Part shown: in pieces, positions 9,507-19,521 of the stretch
How the letters are laid out: each line of letters starts with the position of its first letter
Numbering within the stretch: the first letter of the stretch is position 1
Assembly: GCF_000219915.2 (NCBI RefSeq)
Contig: NC_017964.1
Span: forward strand, 2,108,001 to 2,172,000
Direction of reading: 5' to 3'
DNA length: 64,000 bases
DNA from: Advenella kashmirensis WT001
GTDB taxonomy: Bacteria > Pseudomonadota > Gammaproteobacteria > Burkholderiales > Burkholderiaceae_B
Program-made: the position numbers and the translations under genes
Notes under the pieces: generated by a model
Told to the model about the DNA's origin: nothing
Database searches by the model: none
Seen by the model: only the letters and a program-made list of their open reading frames with translations

Positions 9507-10856
9507 TTACGCAGTCGCAGCACCGGCCATTGCAACGTCGTTCGAGCCGCTTTCGAATACAGCAATGGATTCGACATGTCCGGTATGGGGAAACATATTG
9601 ACCACACCTGCTGCACTTAATGTGTAGCCGCCTTCGTGCACCAGAATGCCTGCATCCCGTGCCAGGGTTGCCGGATTACAGGACACGTAAACGATTCTGG
9701 TCGGACGCTCCTGCGGTTCAAGTTGCGCCAGTGCAAGCGCTACGGCCTGTGCGCCCTCTCTGGGCGGATCGATCAGCATGCGATCAAAGTGGCCCAGGTT
9801 GCGCAGCCAGGCCACATCGACCTCAAACAAATTCAAAGTAGCAAAGCGGGTTTTCTCCTGCAAATTGTGCTGGCTGGCCGCCAGCAGGGCACGGTCTGTA
9901 AGTATGCTACTGCCTTCGATGCCAACCACCTCGCGTGCTACGGTAGCCAGGGGCAAGGTAAAGTTGCCCAGGCCACAGAACAGGTCTGCTACCCGCTCAT
10001 CAGCCTGAACATCCAGCAGATTGAGCGCCTTGGCAATCAGGGAGCGGTTGATGAAGTAATTGACCTGGGTAAAATCCGTTGGCTTGTAGGGCATTTTCAG
10101 CCCGAACTGCGGCAAGAGGTAATACAGCGAATCGGCCTGTTCCTCATGCAACGGCCTGACGGTGTCGGGTCCCTTCGATTGCAGCCACCACACGACATTG
10201 TGACGTGTCGAGAAGGCGTCCAGCTTTTCGATATCGGCCAAGGCCAACGGCTCCAGGTGACGCAGCAGCAGCGCGGTCGTGGCTTCGCCGACGGCTACTT
10301 CGATCTGCGGGATCTTTTCGTCAATGCTTAGGCTGCCAATGAGTTCGCGCAACGGGACCAGCATGTCTGACACGTAAGGCGGCAACACATGGCATTCAGT
10401 CATGTCTGTCACATACCGGCTTTTGCGTTCGTGAAATCCGACCAGCACTTTGCCTTTCTTGATCACCTTGCGTACAGACAGTCGTGCGCGATAACGATAG
10501 CCCCAGGCAGGCCCCTGCAATGGCGGCAAGACCCTGGGTATCGTCATTTTGGCAATATGCCTGAAACCGTCTTCCAGCGCCCGCTGCTTGATCGCCACCT
10601 GTGCGGTGATATCCAGATGCTGCATGATGCAGCCGCCACAAGTGCCGAAACTCGGACAGCGCGGAGTGACCCGCTGGCTCGATTCCTTGATGATCGATGT
10701 CATACGGGCAATTTCGTATGAAGGTTTGCGGCGAACAATGTCAGCCTTTACCTTTTCTGCAGGCAGAGCGCCTTCAACGAAAATGGCCTTGCCCTCGCGC
10801 CGGGCGATGCCGCGCGCTTCCAGATCAAGGGATTCGATGGTAAATGTTTCCTGCAT
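9507..10856 (-). CDS. rlmD: 23S rRNA (uracil-1939-C5)-methyltransferase
   Basis: A 449-residue RlmD (RumA). It has the N-terminal TRAM domain, then an iron-sulfur cluster motif with Cys67, Cys73 and Cys76 (RCPSFGTCGGC) and a further Cys in TECHVL. The SAM fold carries DLFCGLGNFTL, and the catalytic parts are DPPREGA and the nucleophile Cys in YVSCNPATLARD. Those features separate it from TrmA. The strand and position are consistent with the surE-to-rlmD neighbourhood seen in related genomes. Confidence 0.92.
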   Translation of the reverse strand: MQETFTIESLDLEARGIARREGKAIFVEGALPAEKVKADIVRRKPSYEIARMTSIIKESSQRVTPRCPSFGTCGGCIMQHLDITAQVAIKQRALEDGFRHIAKMTIPRVLPPLQGPAWGYRYRARLSVRKVIKKGKVLVGFHERKSRYVTDMTECHVLPPYVSDMLVPLRELIGSLSIDEKIPQIEVAVGEATTALLLRHLEPLALADIEKLDAFSTRHNVVWWLQSKGPDTVRPLHEEQADSLYYLLPQFGLKMPYKPTDFTQVNYFINRSLIAKALNLLDVQADERVADLFCGLGNFTLPLATVAREVVGIEGSSILTDRALLAASQHNLQEKTRFATLNLFEVDVAWLRNLGHFDRMLIDPPREGAQAVALALAQLEPQERPTRIVYVSCNPATLARDAGILVHEGGYTLSAAGVVNMFPHTGHVESIAVFESGSNDVAMAGAATA

Positions 10857-11060
10857 GGCTGACCTCTATATTCTGAAGGCGTTATTTTAATGAGCCTGCC
10901 AGCCAAGTTGGCGGGAAAAGGCAACATTGCAAAACAATTGTCGGCAAAACCACTGCCTGGAGCGCTTTATATGAACTCTGGGACACACAACAGCCACAAG
11001 CAAGTTCTGCCCACAGACAACGCCATCCGCCGCGCCCGCTGCGCATCTTGCCGGCTGGCC
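10857..11060. other. intergenic region without recognisable gene
   Basis: With the terminator beside it this makes about 300 bases between rlmD and the Spy-like gene. Open frames here lack ribosome-binding sites and recognisable sequence. I see nothing further. Confidence 0.5.
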
Positions 11061-11092
11061 ACAAAAAAGCCCGCCAGCGCATGCTGACGGGC
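11061..11092 (-). terminator. terminator after the Spy-like gene
   Basis: Read on the minus strand: GCCCGTCAGC-ATGC-GCTGGCGGGC with one mismatch, followed by TTTTTTGT. It is 72 bases beyond the stop of the His-rich protein. Confidence 0.8.
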
Positions 11093-11163
11093 CCACAACA
11101 GTGACGTTTCGCTACCCTGCTCTGCCTCACTTCCCGGAAAGACAGGTCGGGCAGGTACAACGC

Positions 11164-11889
11164 TTACTGTTTTGGTGCTGCTGGTGCCGGTTTGCTATCA
11201 CTGGCGGCGGCATCCGCCTCAGGTTTTTGCGCGTCGGTCATCTTTGCGCGTTCCTGTTGATATTTCTTGCGATGCTCTTCCCATTTGGCAGAACGTTCCT
11301 TAAAGTATTTTACGACAGTTGCTTTCTGTTCGGCACTGAATGTATCCCACAGGCCAAGCCATTTAGCTTGATCATCTGCCATTTTTTTCTCAAAGCCCTC
11401 ATGCATCTCTTTCTGTGCTTCGAGTAGCGCTTTCGGATCTACATTGCCGGAATCCAGTTGCTTGCGACGCTCTTCCTGGTATTTGCGAAATGCCTCGCGA
11501 TTAGGTTCGCGCGCGGCTTTATGTTCGTCTTTGATCGATTTGAGCGTGGTTTTCTGTTCGTCGGTCAGTTTCAGGTCATCAACCAGTTTCTGACTGCCTG
11601 CGCCCAGACCCGGGATCACAATTGCCCCATGACGCATCTTGCCCTTGCGATGATAGCCATGTTTGTGGCCATCGCCTTTATGGTGCTGTCTGACGCCGTG
11701 ATGCGGCTTGGCCTCACCAATACGATGGTATTCCATCGTGGCCTTTTCACTTTGCACGGAAGGGCTGATAGGGTTGGATTCGGTGTCGGCCTTTACCGCC
11801 TGTGCAAATGCAGTGGTGGCAACTGCTGCAGACAGCGCACTGGCCAGAAGGGATTTTACGAGGAAAGAACCTGAAAATTGAACAGCCAT
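11164..11889 (-). CDS. His-rich periplasmic Spy/CpxP-like protein
   Basis: A 241-residue protein with a Sec signal peptide ending near AFAQA (about 31). A strongly basic, His-rich stretch lies at 62-88 (HHGVRQHHKGDGHKHGYHRK). Then comes an alpha-helical region with the LTxxQ motif (LKLTDEQKTTL, near 108) and a second copy-like element DTFSAEQKATV. LTxxQ repeats define the Spy/CpxP periplasmic chaperone and stress-sensor family. The His cluster suggests metal binding (Ni, Cu or Zn), an inference. The tail is Pro/Ala/Lys-rich. It has its own terminator. Confidence 0.7.
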   Translation of the reverse strand: MAVQFSGSFLVKSLLASALSAAVATTAFAQAVKADTESNPISPSVQSEKATMEYHRIGEAKPHHGVRQHHKGDGHKHGYHRKGKMRHGAIVIPGLGAGSQKLVDDLKLTDEQKTTLKSIKDEHKAAREPNREAFRKYQEERRKQLDSGNVDPKALLEAQKEMHEGFEKKMADDQAKWLGLWDTFSAEQKATVVKYFKERSAKWEEHRKKYQQERAKMTDAQKPEADAAASDSKPAPAAPKQ

Positions 11890-12072
11890 TTTATACTCCT
11901 TGTTTAGTCTGTCGGTGACGTCATAAGCCAGTCAGTGACGTTTGTATTCTGAGTCACAAGCAATTACAAGTGTGTTTCAATAGCGGCGCAGATCTTTCAA
12001 TGCATTTCCTGGCGACGGCCTGGCGCTTTCACGCCCCGTCGTGCCGTCATACAGGCAGGAAGCCATAACGCG

Positions 12073-12851
12073 CTAGCGATAGTCCCAGGCAGCCAGGTAT
12101 TCCTGCCATTGTGGTTTGTTCAGGGCAGCCAGGCTGCTGTGCACCAGGGCAACTTCTTCTTCATAAGCGGTCTTGTCCAGCTCGCCCTTCATCAGGCGAA
12201 AACGGCAGTAGACCAGCCATGTATTGACTACATCAGTCTCGCAATAAGCACGTACTTCATCGGCTTTGCCGTCGCGCCAGGCATCCCAGACCTGGCTGCC
12301 GTCCATACCCAGCTTTCCGGGAAAGCCACAAAGCTTGGCCAGTTGGTCCAGCGGCGCATTGGCGCGGCCATTGAACTTGGCAAGCAGATCCATCAGGTCA
12401 ATATGACGAGTGTGATAACGGCTGATGTAGTTGTTATATTTGAATTCGCGATCATCTTCACCCATGTCCCAGTACCGTGGCGCAGACAGCCCGTGTATCA
12501 GGCAGCGGTAATGCAGCACCGGCAAGTCAAAGCCCGACCCGTTCCAGCTCACCAGCCTGGGCGTATAGCGTTCGATGGTCTTGAAAAAGCCGGCGATGAG
12601 CACGGCCTCGTCATCGTCCGGCTCACCCAGCGTGCGTACTCGAAAGCCGTTATCGTCACGAAATACACAACCGATGACGGCGATTTTCTGCAAATGCAAG
12701 GGAAAGAAATCATTGCCAGTCTGTTCAACGCGAAGCGCCTGGCCCGCTCGACCACTTCGGCATCCGAGAGCGAGTCATCCCAGTCATTCAACGCGCGCAG
12801 GCCCCTGGCGTCTGGGATGGTTTCAAGATCGAAAACAAGCGTTGGAGTCAT
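12073..12851 (-). CDS. DEDD-type 3'-5' exonuclease (one frameshift)
   Basis: The locus encodes a predicted 3'-5' exonuclease related to the PolB exonuclease domain (PF10108-like). Exo I is VFDLETIPD at residue 6 with the catalytic Asp and Glu; Exo II is SWNGSGFDLPVL; Exo III is AYCETDVVNTW. One base is missing near 12720: the first part ends at FALNR and the second resumes at TGNDFFPLHLQKIAVIG. Corrected length is 259 residues. It follows nlpD on the same strand. Confidence 0.8.
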
Positions 12852-12883
12852 GGCGCGCGATAGGTTCAGACAGGTTTTGCCAC

Positions 12884-13619
12884 TTAGCGGCGTGGCAGGT
12901 AAGACAATGGATTGACCGGCTGCCCACGACGGCGAATCTCAAAGTGCAGGCGTGGCGAAGAGGTATCCGATTGACCAACTTCAGCTATTTTCTGACCCTT
13001 GGATACTTTCTGTCCATTCTTGACCAGCAGTTTGCTGTTGTGGGCATAGGCCGAGATAAAGCCATTGCTGTGGGAGATAAGAATCAGGTTGCCCAGTCCG
13101 CGCAAGCCATTACCTACGTAAGAGACTGAGCCGGATGCTGCGGCGGAAACCGGATCCCCCAGCTTGCCTTCGATATCAATACACGTGTGCTCGCGGAGAA
13201 CTGGGTAATGATCTTGCTGGTAGCTACGGGCCAGCCCCAGGATACGGCGGTGGCGTCGCTGGCCGGCGTCGCTGAGGCGCTACCTGCGGCGGTTGGGGTT
13301 GCGCTGCCTGCGACGACAGAGTCGGTACCGGCCGAACTGGAGGATGCGCTTGTTGATACACGCAGCCGCTGGCCTACTTCAAGTGCAGGAGAAGAAAGTT
13401 TGTTCATAGACATCAGTTGGGAAACGCTGACGTTATTGGCGCGGGAGATTTTATAAAGCGTATCGCCGCGCTGCACGATATATTCACCCGGGCCCGCAGG
13501 CCGCCGGCTGAACGGCCGGAACCAAGTTCGGAGACCGGTGCACGTGAAGAGGTTCCGCAGCCGGCCAGCGTCGCCGCCAATACCAGGGATCCAATTAAAA
13601 CGGGGAATTTTCTTTTCAT
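12884..13619 (-). CDS. nlpD: NlpD-like LysM/M23 lipoprotein (two frameshifts)
   Basis: An outer-membrane lipoprotein that in enterics activates the amidase AmiC for cell separation. The start MKRKFPVLIG leads to lipobox TLAGC at residue 19. A LysM domain follows (YIVQRGDTLYKISRANNVS ... LEVGQRL), then an Ala/Ser/Thr linker and a degenerate M23 peptidase domain (RGLGNLILISHSNG, SPRLHFEIRRRGQPVNPL). The M23 domain seems to lack the full zinc-ligand set, as in NlpD itself. One base is missing near 13500 (joining GRSAGG to PAGPGEY) and one near 13182 (joining ASTRG to IDIEGKLGDP). Third gene of surE-pcm-nlpD. Confidence 0.82.
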
Positions 13620-13695
13620 TGAGTGAATCTGCATATGTTTTACCTACCTGTTCAATGGATGCGTAACACGTACGCAAAACGGGTATTTTCTCCTG

Positions 13696-14538
13696 TCACA
13701 ATTGTATGCCTGCACGCAATGGAACAAAGCGTACAGGTTCAAGTTCCTTACGATCCCAGCTGTTTACGCCGGTTCTTTCGATCAGCACCAGTTTCTGCTG
13801 GTCCGAACCTTCGGGCGCAATCAGGCGGGCACCTATGTCCAGCTGGTGCAGCAATGCGGTCGGAATCTGCAGTCCGGCCGCGGCGATGACAATGGCATCA
13901 AACGGGGCAACCGATGGCATACCCAACATGCCATCACCATGAACCAGACGTATGCGGGACACCAGTTTGAGCTCGCGCAGCGTACCTCTGGCCATTTCAT
14001 ACAGCGGCTTAATTCGTTCAATTGTATACACTTCGTGGCACATTGCCGCCATCACGGCAGCCTGGTAGCCACAACCGGTACCGATTTCCAGCATTTTCTG
14101 CGGCTTGCGGTTTTCCGCGACAGCTGAAAGCATACGTGAAATGACCCATGGCTGCGAGATGGTTTGGGAAAAACCGATGGGCAGCGCCGCGTCATCGTAT
14201 GCCCTGCTGGCCAGCCCCTGGTCAATAAATACATGTCTGGGCACGGAGCGCATGGCTTCCAGCACCCGCTCGTCTGTAATCCCTTTTTGCCGCAGCCGCT
14301 GAACCATGAGCGCGCGCAGCCTTTCGGAATTCAAGCCGATATTCTGGCTGGTTCGCCCCTCGGCGGCAGGCACGGACGATGCCGGACGTGCTGCATTTGC
14401 AGCAACAATAATACGGGTATTGCTATTGGTTGGCGTAATTTTAATTTTGTTGGATGGAAAAGAAAGGCGTGTCCGGCTTTCGTTAACATCATTTACATTT
14501 CCGAAATGCGGACCGGTGCCGAAGGGAGGTTTACGCAT
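13696..14538 (-). CDS. pcm: protein-L-isoaspartate O-methyltransferase
   Basis: Pcm methylates isoaspartyl residues to start their repair. The C-terminal 210 residues match the family: [17 protein letters not shown], the substrate loop [18 protein letters not shown], and the SAM motif [13 protein letters not shown]. An N-terminal extension of about 70 residues, basic and low-complexity, is longer than the E. coli protein (208 residues) but typical of betaproteobacteria. The start overlaps the surE stop by 8 bases, so the two are translationally coupled. Confidence 0.9.
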   Translation of the reverse strand: MRKPPFGTGPHFGNVNDVNESRTRLSFPSNKIKITPTNSNTRIIVAANAARPASSVPAAEGRTSQNIGLNSERLRALMVQRLRQKGITDERVLEAMRSVPRHVFIDQGLASRAYDDAALPIGFSQTISQPWVISRMLSAVAENRKPQKMLEIGTGCGYQAAVMAAMCHEVYTIERIKPLYEMARGTLRELKLVSRIRLVHGDGMLGMPSVAPFDAIVIAAAGLQIPTALLHQLDIGARLIAPEGSDQQKLVLIERTGVNSWDRKELEPVRFVPLRAGIQL

Positions 14539-15286
14539 TGCTCAACTCCACCCAGCTGCGTGCCTGGTTCAATTGCTTGTAGTGTGTCAGATCCAGTTGC
14601 AGCGGCGTCATGGAGATCAGCCCCTGACTGGTTGCCCCAAAATCTGTGTCTTCGGCAAAGTCGGCAACCTCGCCCACCATACCGATCCAGTAAATAGGCT
14701 CACCTGCCGGATTGGTGCTTTTGATAACCGGCTGCGACGGATGGCGTCGGCCCAGTCGCGTGACGCGCAGTGAGCTCCAATGATGTTCCGGTAATGGTGG
14801 AATATTGACACTGAGCAGAACAGGAGCAGGAAACGGATTGGCCAATTGATGCTGCACGATTTGCACGGCAATTTTCGTAGCCGCTTCCAGTTCCGGCCAG
14901 TTCTTTTCCGTCAGGGAAAAAGCGATGGACGGGATACCGAATAAAAAACCTTCTGTCGCAGCCGCCACGGTGCCCGAATACAAGGTGTCTTCACCCAGAT
15001 TGGCGCCGTTATTGATGCCCGAAACAACCAGGTCCGGCCGATAATCAAGCAGGCCCGTTAGTGCCACGTGCACACAGTCTGATGGGGTGCCATTCAGGTA
15101 ATAATCGCCCGATGGAGTGCGTCGCACCGACAGTGGCCTGTTCAACGTCAGCGAATTGGAGGCTCCGCTGTGATTGACCTCGGGCGCAACAACCGTCACC
15201 TGGGCAATATCGCGTAGCGCAGCGGCCAGCGCCTGCACACCCTCGGCATTGTAACCATCGTCGTTCGACACCAATATTCGTTTCAT
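14531..15286 (-). CDS. surE: 5'/3'-nucleotidase SurE
   Basis: A 251-residue survival protein SurE, a metal-dependent nucleoside monophosphatase. The metal-site Asp pair is in [11 protein letters not shown] (D9, D10), and further ligands are in HSGASNSLT and [19 protein letters not shown]. It heads the surE-pcm-nlpD operon and diverges from plsY. Confidence 0.93.
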   Translation of the reverse strand: MKRILVSNDDGYNAEGVQALAAALRDIAQVTVVAPEVNHSGASNSLTLNRPLSVRRTPSGDYYLNGTPSDCVHVALTGLLDYRPDLVVSGINNGANLGEDTLYSGTVAAATEGFLFGIPSIAFSLTEKNWPELEAATKIAVQIVQHQLANPFPAPVLLSVNIPPLPEHHWSSLRVTRLGRRHPSQPVIKSTNPAGEPIYWIGMVGEVADFAEDTDFGATSQGLISMTPLQLDLTHYKQLNQARSWVELSNA

Positions 15287-15402
15287 TCAGATCGCAACCA
15301 GACATTATTCCCCCTGTATTGTACATGGATCAACCGATACGCGGGACGCGATATCCTGTTCGGCAATACGAAAGGGAACGTATATAATCGGGTCTTCCGA
15401 TA

Positions 15403-16053
15403 ATGACGACGACGACGATGAACAACCTGCTCTGGACCATTCTAGCCCTGCTTGCCGCCTACCTGATAGGTTCAGTTTCCTTTGCCATGGTGGCCAGCCG
15501 CCTGTTCGGCCTGGAGGATCCCCGCAGCTTCGGTTCCGGCAATCCCGGCGCCACCAATATTCTGCGCACAGGCAATCGCAAGGCTGCCCTCTTCACCCTG
15601 CTGGGAGACGCCTTCAAGGGCTGGCTGGCGGTAGCGCTGGCAATTTATCTTGCCCCCGTGGCCGGCTTTACGGACACCACCATTGCCTTGGTAGCTGTCG
15701 CCGTCTTTCTTGGCCACATCTATTCGTTTTTTCTCAATTTCAAGGGCGGCAAAGGCGTCGCTACGGCAGTGGGCGTGCTGTTCGCCCTGCAACCGTGGCT
15801 GGCGGTGGCTACCATTGCGACCTGGCTTATTATTGCCGTTTTCTTTCGCTACTCATCCCTGGCCGCGCTGGTCGCCGCGGTATTTGCGCCGTTTTATTAT
15901 TTCGTTGGCGGCATGGCGGCATGGCCGTTTTCCATGCCCTGGTTTCTGGCCATTTGCTTTCTGGCGCTGGTGCTGATCGTCAAGCACAAGAAAAATATTT
16001 CCAATTTGCTGGCGGGCACTGAATCGCGAATCGGCCAGAAGAAGAAAAACTGA
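15403..16053 (+). CDS. plsY: glycerol-3-phosphate acyltransferase PlsY
   Basis: An inner-membrane enzyme that acylates glycerol-3-phosphate from acyl-phosphate, the first step of phospholipid synthesis. Its motifs are [30 protein letters not shown], and [14 protein letters not shown]. Five or so membrane helices are visible over 216 residues, and the C-terminus is basic (KKKN). An in-frame ATG at 15418 is an alternative start. It converges on tsaD with only 9 bases between. Confidence 0.92.
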   Translation: MTTTTMNNLLWTILALLAAYLIGSVSFAMVASRLFGLEDPRSFGSGNPGATNILRTGNRKAALFTLLGDAFKGWLAVALAIYLAPVAGFTDTTIALVAVAVFLGHIYSFFLNFKGGKGVATAVGVLFALQPWLAVATIATWLIIAVFFRYSSLAALVAAVFAPFYYFVGGMAAWPFSMPWFLAICFLALVLIVKHKKNISNLLAGTESRIGQKKKN

Positions 16054-16062
16054 TCAGCCCGC

Positions 16063-17097
16063 TCAGACACTGATATCGGCCAAATCCCAGCGGGGGTGAA
16101 CGGCGGCACTGTCCGGACGACGCATTTTATCGACCAGACCGGCCTTGACCCGTTCTGCTGCAGCATGGGCAATCATCGCGCCATTATCGGTGCATAGCGC
16201 CAGCGGCGGGAAAAACACCTCGCCTTTTTGCTTTTGCATCTGGCGCGTCAGATAGTCGCGCAATTGTCGGTTTGCGCCCACGCCTCCGGCCACCACCAGG
16301 CGGTTGCTGCCGCTGGCCTTGACGGCCTTGATTGCCTTAAATCCGAGTACTTCCACAATCGCGGCCTGTACCGAAGCGGCCAGATCCTGCCGCTGCTGGT
16401 CATTGAGCGGCCCCTGTTGTTCGAGCTTGCGAAGCGTAGTCAGGACTGCAGTCTTGAGGCCGGAAAAACTGAAATCCAGGTCGCCGCTATGCATCATCGG
16501 TCGGGGCAGATCGTAGGCCTTCGGATTGCCTTTGTCGGCAAGCGCGGCCAGCGCCGGTCCACCCGGATACGGCAAGCCCATCAGCTTGGCAGATTTATCA
16601 AAGGCTTCGCCTGCCGCATCATCCAGGGTTTCTCCTAGCAACTCGTATTGACCAATGGCCTTTACATGCATCAGTTGGGTATGTCCGCCGGATACCAGCA
16701 GCGCCACATACGGAAAATCGGGGACGGTCTGCGCCAGCATCGGTGAGAGCAAATGCCCCTCCAGATGATGGATCGGGATGGTAGGTATATTCAGACTCCA
16801 TGCCAGCGATCGGGCAACCGAGGCGCCCACCAGCAGCGCACCGGCCAGGCCGGGTCCGGCAGTGTAGGCCACGGCATCGATGTCTTTGAGGGTCAGCTCT
16901 GCATGGCGCAGCACTTCGCGAGTGAGCGGCAAGACACGCCGGATGTGATCGCGCGAGGCCAGTTCGGGTACCACGCCGCCATAAGCCTGATGCATGGCGA
17001 TCTGGCTGTGCAGCGCGTGCGCCAGCAGACCCGATTCGGTACTGACCAGCGCGACGCCGGTCTCGTCACAGGAGCTTTCAATGCCGAGAATGATCAT
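16063..17097 (-). CDS. tsaD: tRNA threonylcarbamoyladenosine transferase subunit TsaD
   Basis: A 344-residue Kae1/TsaD protein that forms t6A37 in ANN-decoding tRNAs with TsaB and TsaE. It opens [17 protein letters not shown]; the metal-binding His pair lies in the segment from HQAYGG to ASRDHIRR. The nucleotide-binding parts are [23 protein letters not shown] and [12 protein letters not shown]. Length is standard. Confidence 0.95.
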   Translation of the reverse strand: MIILGIESSCDETGVALVSTESGLLAHALHSQIAMHQAYGGVVPELASRDHIRRVLPLTREVLRHAELTLKDIDAVAYTAGPGLAGALLVGASVARSLAWSLNIPTIPIHHLEGHLLSPMLAQTVPDFPYVALLVSGGHTQLMHVKAIGQYELLGETLDDAAGEAFDKSAKLMGLPYPGGPALAALADKGNPKAYDLPRPMMHSGDLDFSFSGLKTAVLTTLRKLEQQGPLNDQQRQDLAASVQAAIVEVLGFKAIKAVKASGSNRLVVAGGVGANRQLRDYLTRQMQKQKGEVFFPPLALCTDNGAMIAHAAAERVKAGLVDKMRRPDSAAVHPRWDLADISV

Positions 17098-17263
17098 AAA
17101 TTGCCTGTTCGACGGCGCTGATTCGTGCCTGCTCGCGCCGGTGCTGACGCGAGGCTGAACCGCCGTCGGTGTGATTACATTACGTTAGTCGCAGGAAAGA
17201 ATGTTGCAGATTAAAGACGATATCGGATTATTTGCCGATATGGCACGATACACGCTCGTCATT

Positions 17264-17296
17264 AACTGTAAAGAATACGCTACAGTTGCAATTGTA
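17264..17296. promoter_or_regulatory. two overlapping dyads upstream of the purine permease
   Basis: First a perfect 7-bp inverted repeat, AACTGTA - 10 bases - TACAGTT (17264-17287). Sharing its right arm is a near-palindrome TACAGTTGCAATTGTA (17281-17296, one mismatched pair). They are 30-60 bases before the coding start, a position suited to an operator. A further 6-bp dyad, TATCGG / CCGATA, lies at 17221-17240. The binding protein is unknown. Confidence 0.45.
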
Positions 17297-17327
17297 CACA
17301 TGTATCTGTTTATTAGGAGTTATGTTC

Positions 17328-18617
17328 ATGCTGGAATCACTGTTCAAGCTCAGGGAACATGGCACGAATGCCCGCACGGAAGTTCTTGCCGGTCTGACGA
17401 CCTTTCTGACGATGTCTTACATCATATTCGTGAACCCCGAGATTCTGGGCACCACGGGCATGGACAAAGGCGCTGTTTTCGTTGCAACCTGCCTGGCCGC
17501 AGCACTGGGCTGCCTTATCATGGCCTTCCTGGCCAATTGGCCCATCGGCATGGCCCCGGGCATGGGCTTGAACGCCTTCTTTGCGTTCGGCGTAGTGGGC
17601 GCAATGGGCTATTCATGGCAACAGGCGCTGGGCGCCGTTTTTGTTTCAGGCGTCATCTTTCTGATTCTGTCAGCTACCGGTATACGCAAATGGCTGATCG
17701 AAGGGATACCCAAGTCGTTACGCTCGGCCATCGTCGCCGGTATCGGTCTTTTTCTGGCGCTGATTGCGCTCAAATCGGCCGGGATTGTCGTCGGGAACGA
17801 CGCGACGTTGGTTGCGCAAGGTGATCTCAAATCGCCCACCGTGCTGCTGGCTATCCTGGGCTTTTTTATTATCGTGTGCCTGGACAGTCTGCGCGTCAAA
17901 GGGGCCATTCTGATCGGTATTCTGGCAGTCACGGTTTTGTCCGCGCTGCTCGGCTATAGCGCACCCATCACCAGCATCGTTTCAACACCGCCCAGCATTG
18001 CCCCCACTTTTATGCAACTGGATATTGCAGGTGTGTTGAACCAGGGTTTCCTGCATATTATTCTGGTATTCGTCCTGGTCGAGATCTTTGATGCGACCGG
18101 AACACTGATTGGGGTTGCGCGCCGCGCCAACCTGCTGCCTGAGGGCAAACCCAACCGCCTTGGACGCGCCCTGTTCGCCGACAGCACCGCCATCCTGGCC
18201 GGCTCTGCATTGGGCACCAGCAGCACCACTGCGTTTGTCGAAAGCGCAGCAGGCGTGCAGGCAGGCGGGCGCACCGGCATGACTGCGCTGATCGTGGGCG
18301 TGCTGTTTTTGCTGTGTCTGTTTTTTGCGCCGCTGGCCAGCGTCGTGCCTGCTTACGCCACTGCCCCTGCCCTGCTCTACGTGGCCGGCCTGATGGTGCG
18401 CGAACTGGTTGAAGTGGAGTGGAACGATATTACCAATGCCATTCCAGCCGCCCTCACGGCAATTATCATGCCGTTTACGTACTCCATTGCGGAAGGGATT
18501 GCGTTCGGTTTTATCAGTTATGTCGTTATCAAGGCTTTCACTGGTCGTTTCCGGGACATTCACATTGCGACACTGATCATTGCCTTGCTGTTTGTATTGC
18601 GCTTCGCACTGGAATAG
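17328..18617 (+). CDS. AzgA-type purine (hypoxanthine/guanine/adenine) permease
   Basis: A polytopic NCS2-superfamily (COG2252, AzgA-like) proton-driven purine importer, 429 residues with about 12 membrane segments. Signatures are TEVLAGLTTFLTMSYIIFVNP near the start, GMGLNAFFAF, the substrate-site EIFDATGTLIGVA, and GTSSTTAFVESAAGV. The frame is open from 17232, but AGGAG at 17315 sits 8 bases before ATG 17328 (MLESLFKL), which I choose; ATG 17322 is too close to it. Purine import fits the purine synthesis genes elsewhere in the window. Confidence 0.88.
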   Translation: MLESLFKLREHGTNARTEVLAGLTTFLTMSYIIFVNPEILGTTGMDKGAVFVATCLAAALGCLIMAFLANWPIGMAPGMGLNAFFAFGVVGAMGYSWQQALGAVFVSGVIFLILSATGIRKWLIEGIPKSLRSAIVAGIGLFLALIALKSAGIVVGNDATLVAQGDLKSPTVLLAILGFFIIVCLDSLRVKGAILIGILAVTVLSALLGYSAPITSIVSTPPSIAPTFMQLDIAGVLNQGFLHIILVFVLVEIFDATGTLIGVARRANLLPEGKPNRLGRALFADSTAILAGSALGTSSTTAFVESAAGVQAGGRTGMTALIVGVLFLLCLFFAPLASVVPAYATAPALLYVAGLMVRELVEVEWNDITNAIPAALTAIIMPFTYSIAEGIAFGFISYVVIKAFTGRFRDIHIATLIIALLFVLRFALE

Positions 18618-18715
18618 TCACATCGCCATTGCCAGTGGGCGCCTGACAGCACGGGCGCCGCAAGTTTCGTTGTGACATTGCACGCGGATGCAAAAAACGC
18701 ACTCATCCCTCAAAG

Positions 18716-18745
18716 CCGCAAGCCAATCGCTTGCGGTTTTATTTT
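18716..18745 (+). terminator. terminator after the purine permease
   Basis: An 8-bp stem CCGCAAGC / GCTTGCGG with a 5-base loop, then TTTTATTTT. It lies 98 bases past the permease stop. The rest of 18618-18899 shows no gene. Confidence 0.85.
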
Positions 18746-18899
18746 ACGTTCAGGTTTATATCGTTAACAATTGAATTACACTTGTACTTGATAGGCATTC
18801 ATAATGAAAGCAATAAAAATATTCAACTAGTAATTCATGGTTGCCGCCCCTATATTCATTGAAGTACATCGGACTGCAACTCAAACTGGAGAAAGAATT

Positions 18900-19283
18900 A
18901 TGCCCATTACCGAACTGACCAAAGACACCTTCCAGCAAGCCATCAAAGAAGACAATACATTGATTATTGACTTCTGGGCGCCTTGGTGTGGTCCCTGCCG
19001 CCAGTTTGCCCCAACATTCGAGAAAGCGGCGCAGGCCCATCCGGATATTGAATTTGCCAAAGTGAATACCGAAGATCAACAGGAGCTGGCCGGTGCCCTG
19101 GGCATCCGTTCCATCCCGACATTAATGGTATTTCGTGAACGTGTGATGCTGTTTTCACAGGCCGGCGCCCTGAGCCCCGGTCAACTGGACGAATTACTTG
19201 AGAAAGTCCAGGCCGTTGATATGGAAAAAGTTCATCAGGAAATTGCTACGGCCGAAGCCAAGGCTGCTGAAGAAAACGCGTAA
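18900..19283 (+). CDS. thioredoxin
   Basis: A 127-residue thioredoxin-fold protein, cytosolic. Active site WCGPC has Cys30 and Cys33; the cis-Pro is in RSIPTLMVF near residue 72. The C-terminal 25 residues extend past the fold as a charged, Ala/Glu-rich helix (EIATAEAKAAEENA), not present in TrxA. The start ATG 18900 has GGAG in ACTGGAGAAAGAATT; the frame is open further upstream without support. It stands alone after a terminator. Probably a secondary thioredoxin rather than the main trxA. Confidence 0.87.
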   Translation: MPITELTKDTFQQAIKEDNTLIIDFWAPWCGPCRQFAPTFEKAAQAHPDIEFAKVNTEDQQELAGALGIRSIPTLMVFRERVMLFSQAGALSPGQLDELLEKVQAVDMEKVHQEIATAEAKAAEENA

Positions 19284-19521
19284 CATCAGGTGGCTGGCCG
19301 ATTGTATATCTGAGAGCCGAATCAAACCTCCCATCGGGATTGAAGGCGACGGCCAACGTTGCCGGTCTGGTTCGGCAAGAATGCTGTGTCCCGAGCCTGC
19401 TGCAAGGGTGCCTGGCCAGTCAGCAGGCGCTGACCCGACCGATAGCGCAGCAACGCCGGCCTGTACCAGGCCAGCGGACACCAGTCAGCACATACATCGG
19501 CATACCAGAACCATCACCGAA

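Noticed and set aside
17098..17327. Purine riboswitch before the permease
   Set aside because: The conserved purine-aptamer loops are not present; the dyads look like protein-binding sites instead.
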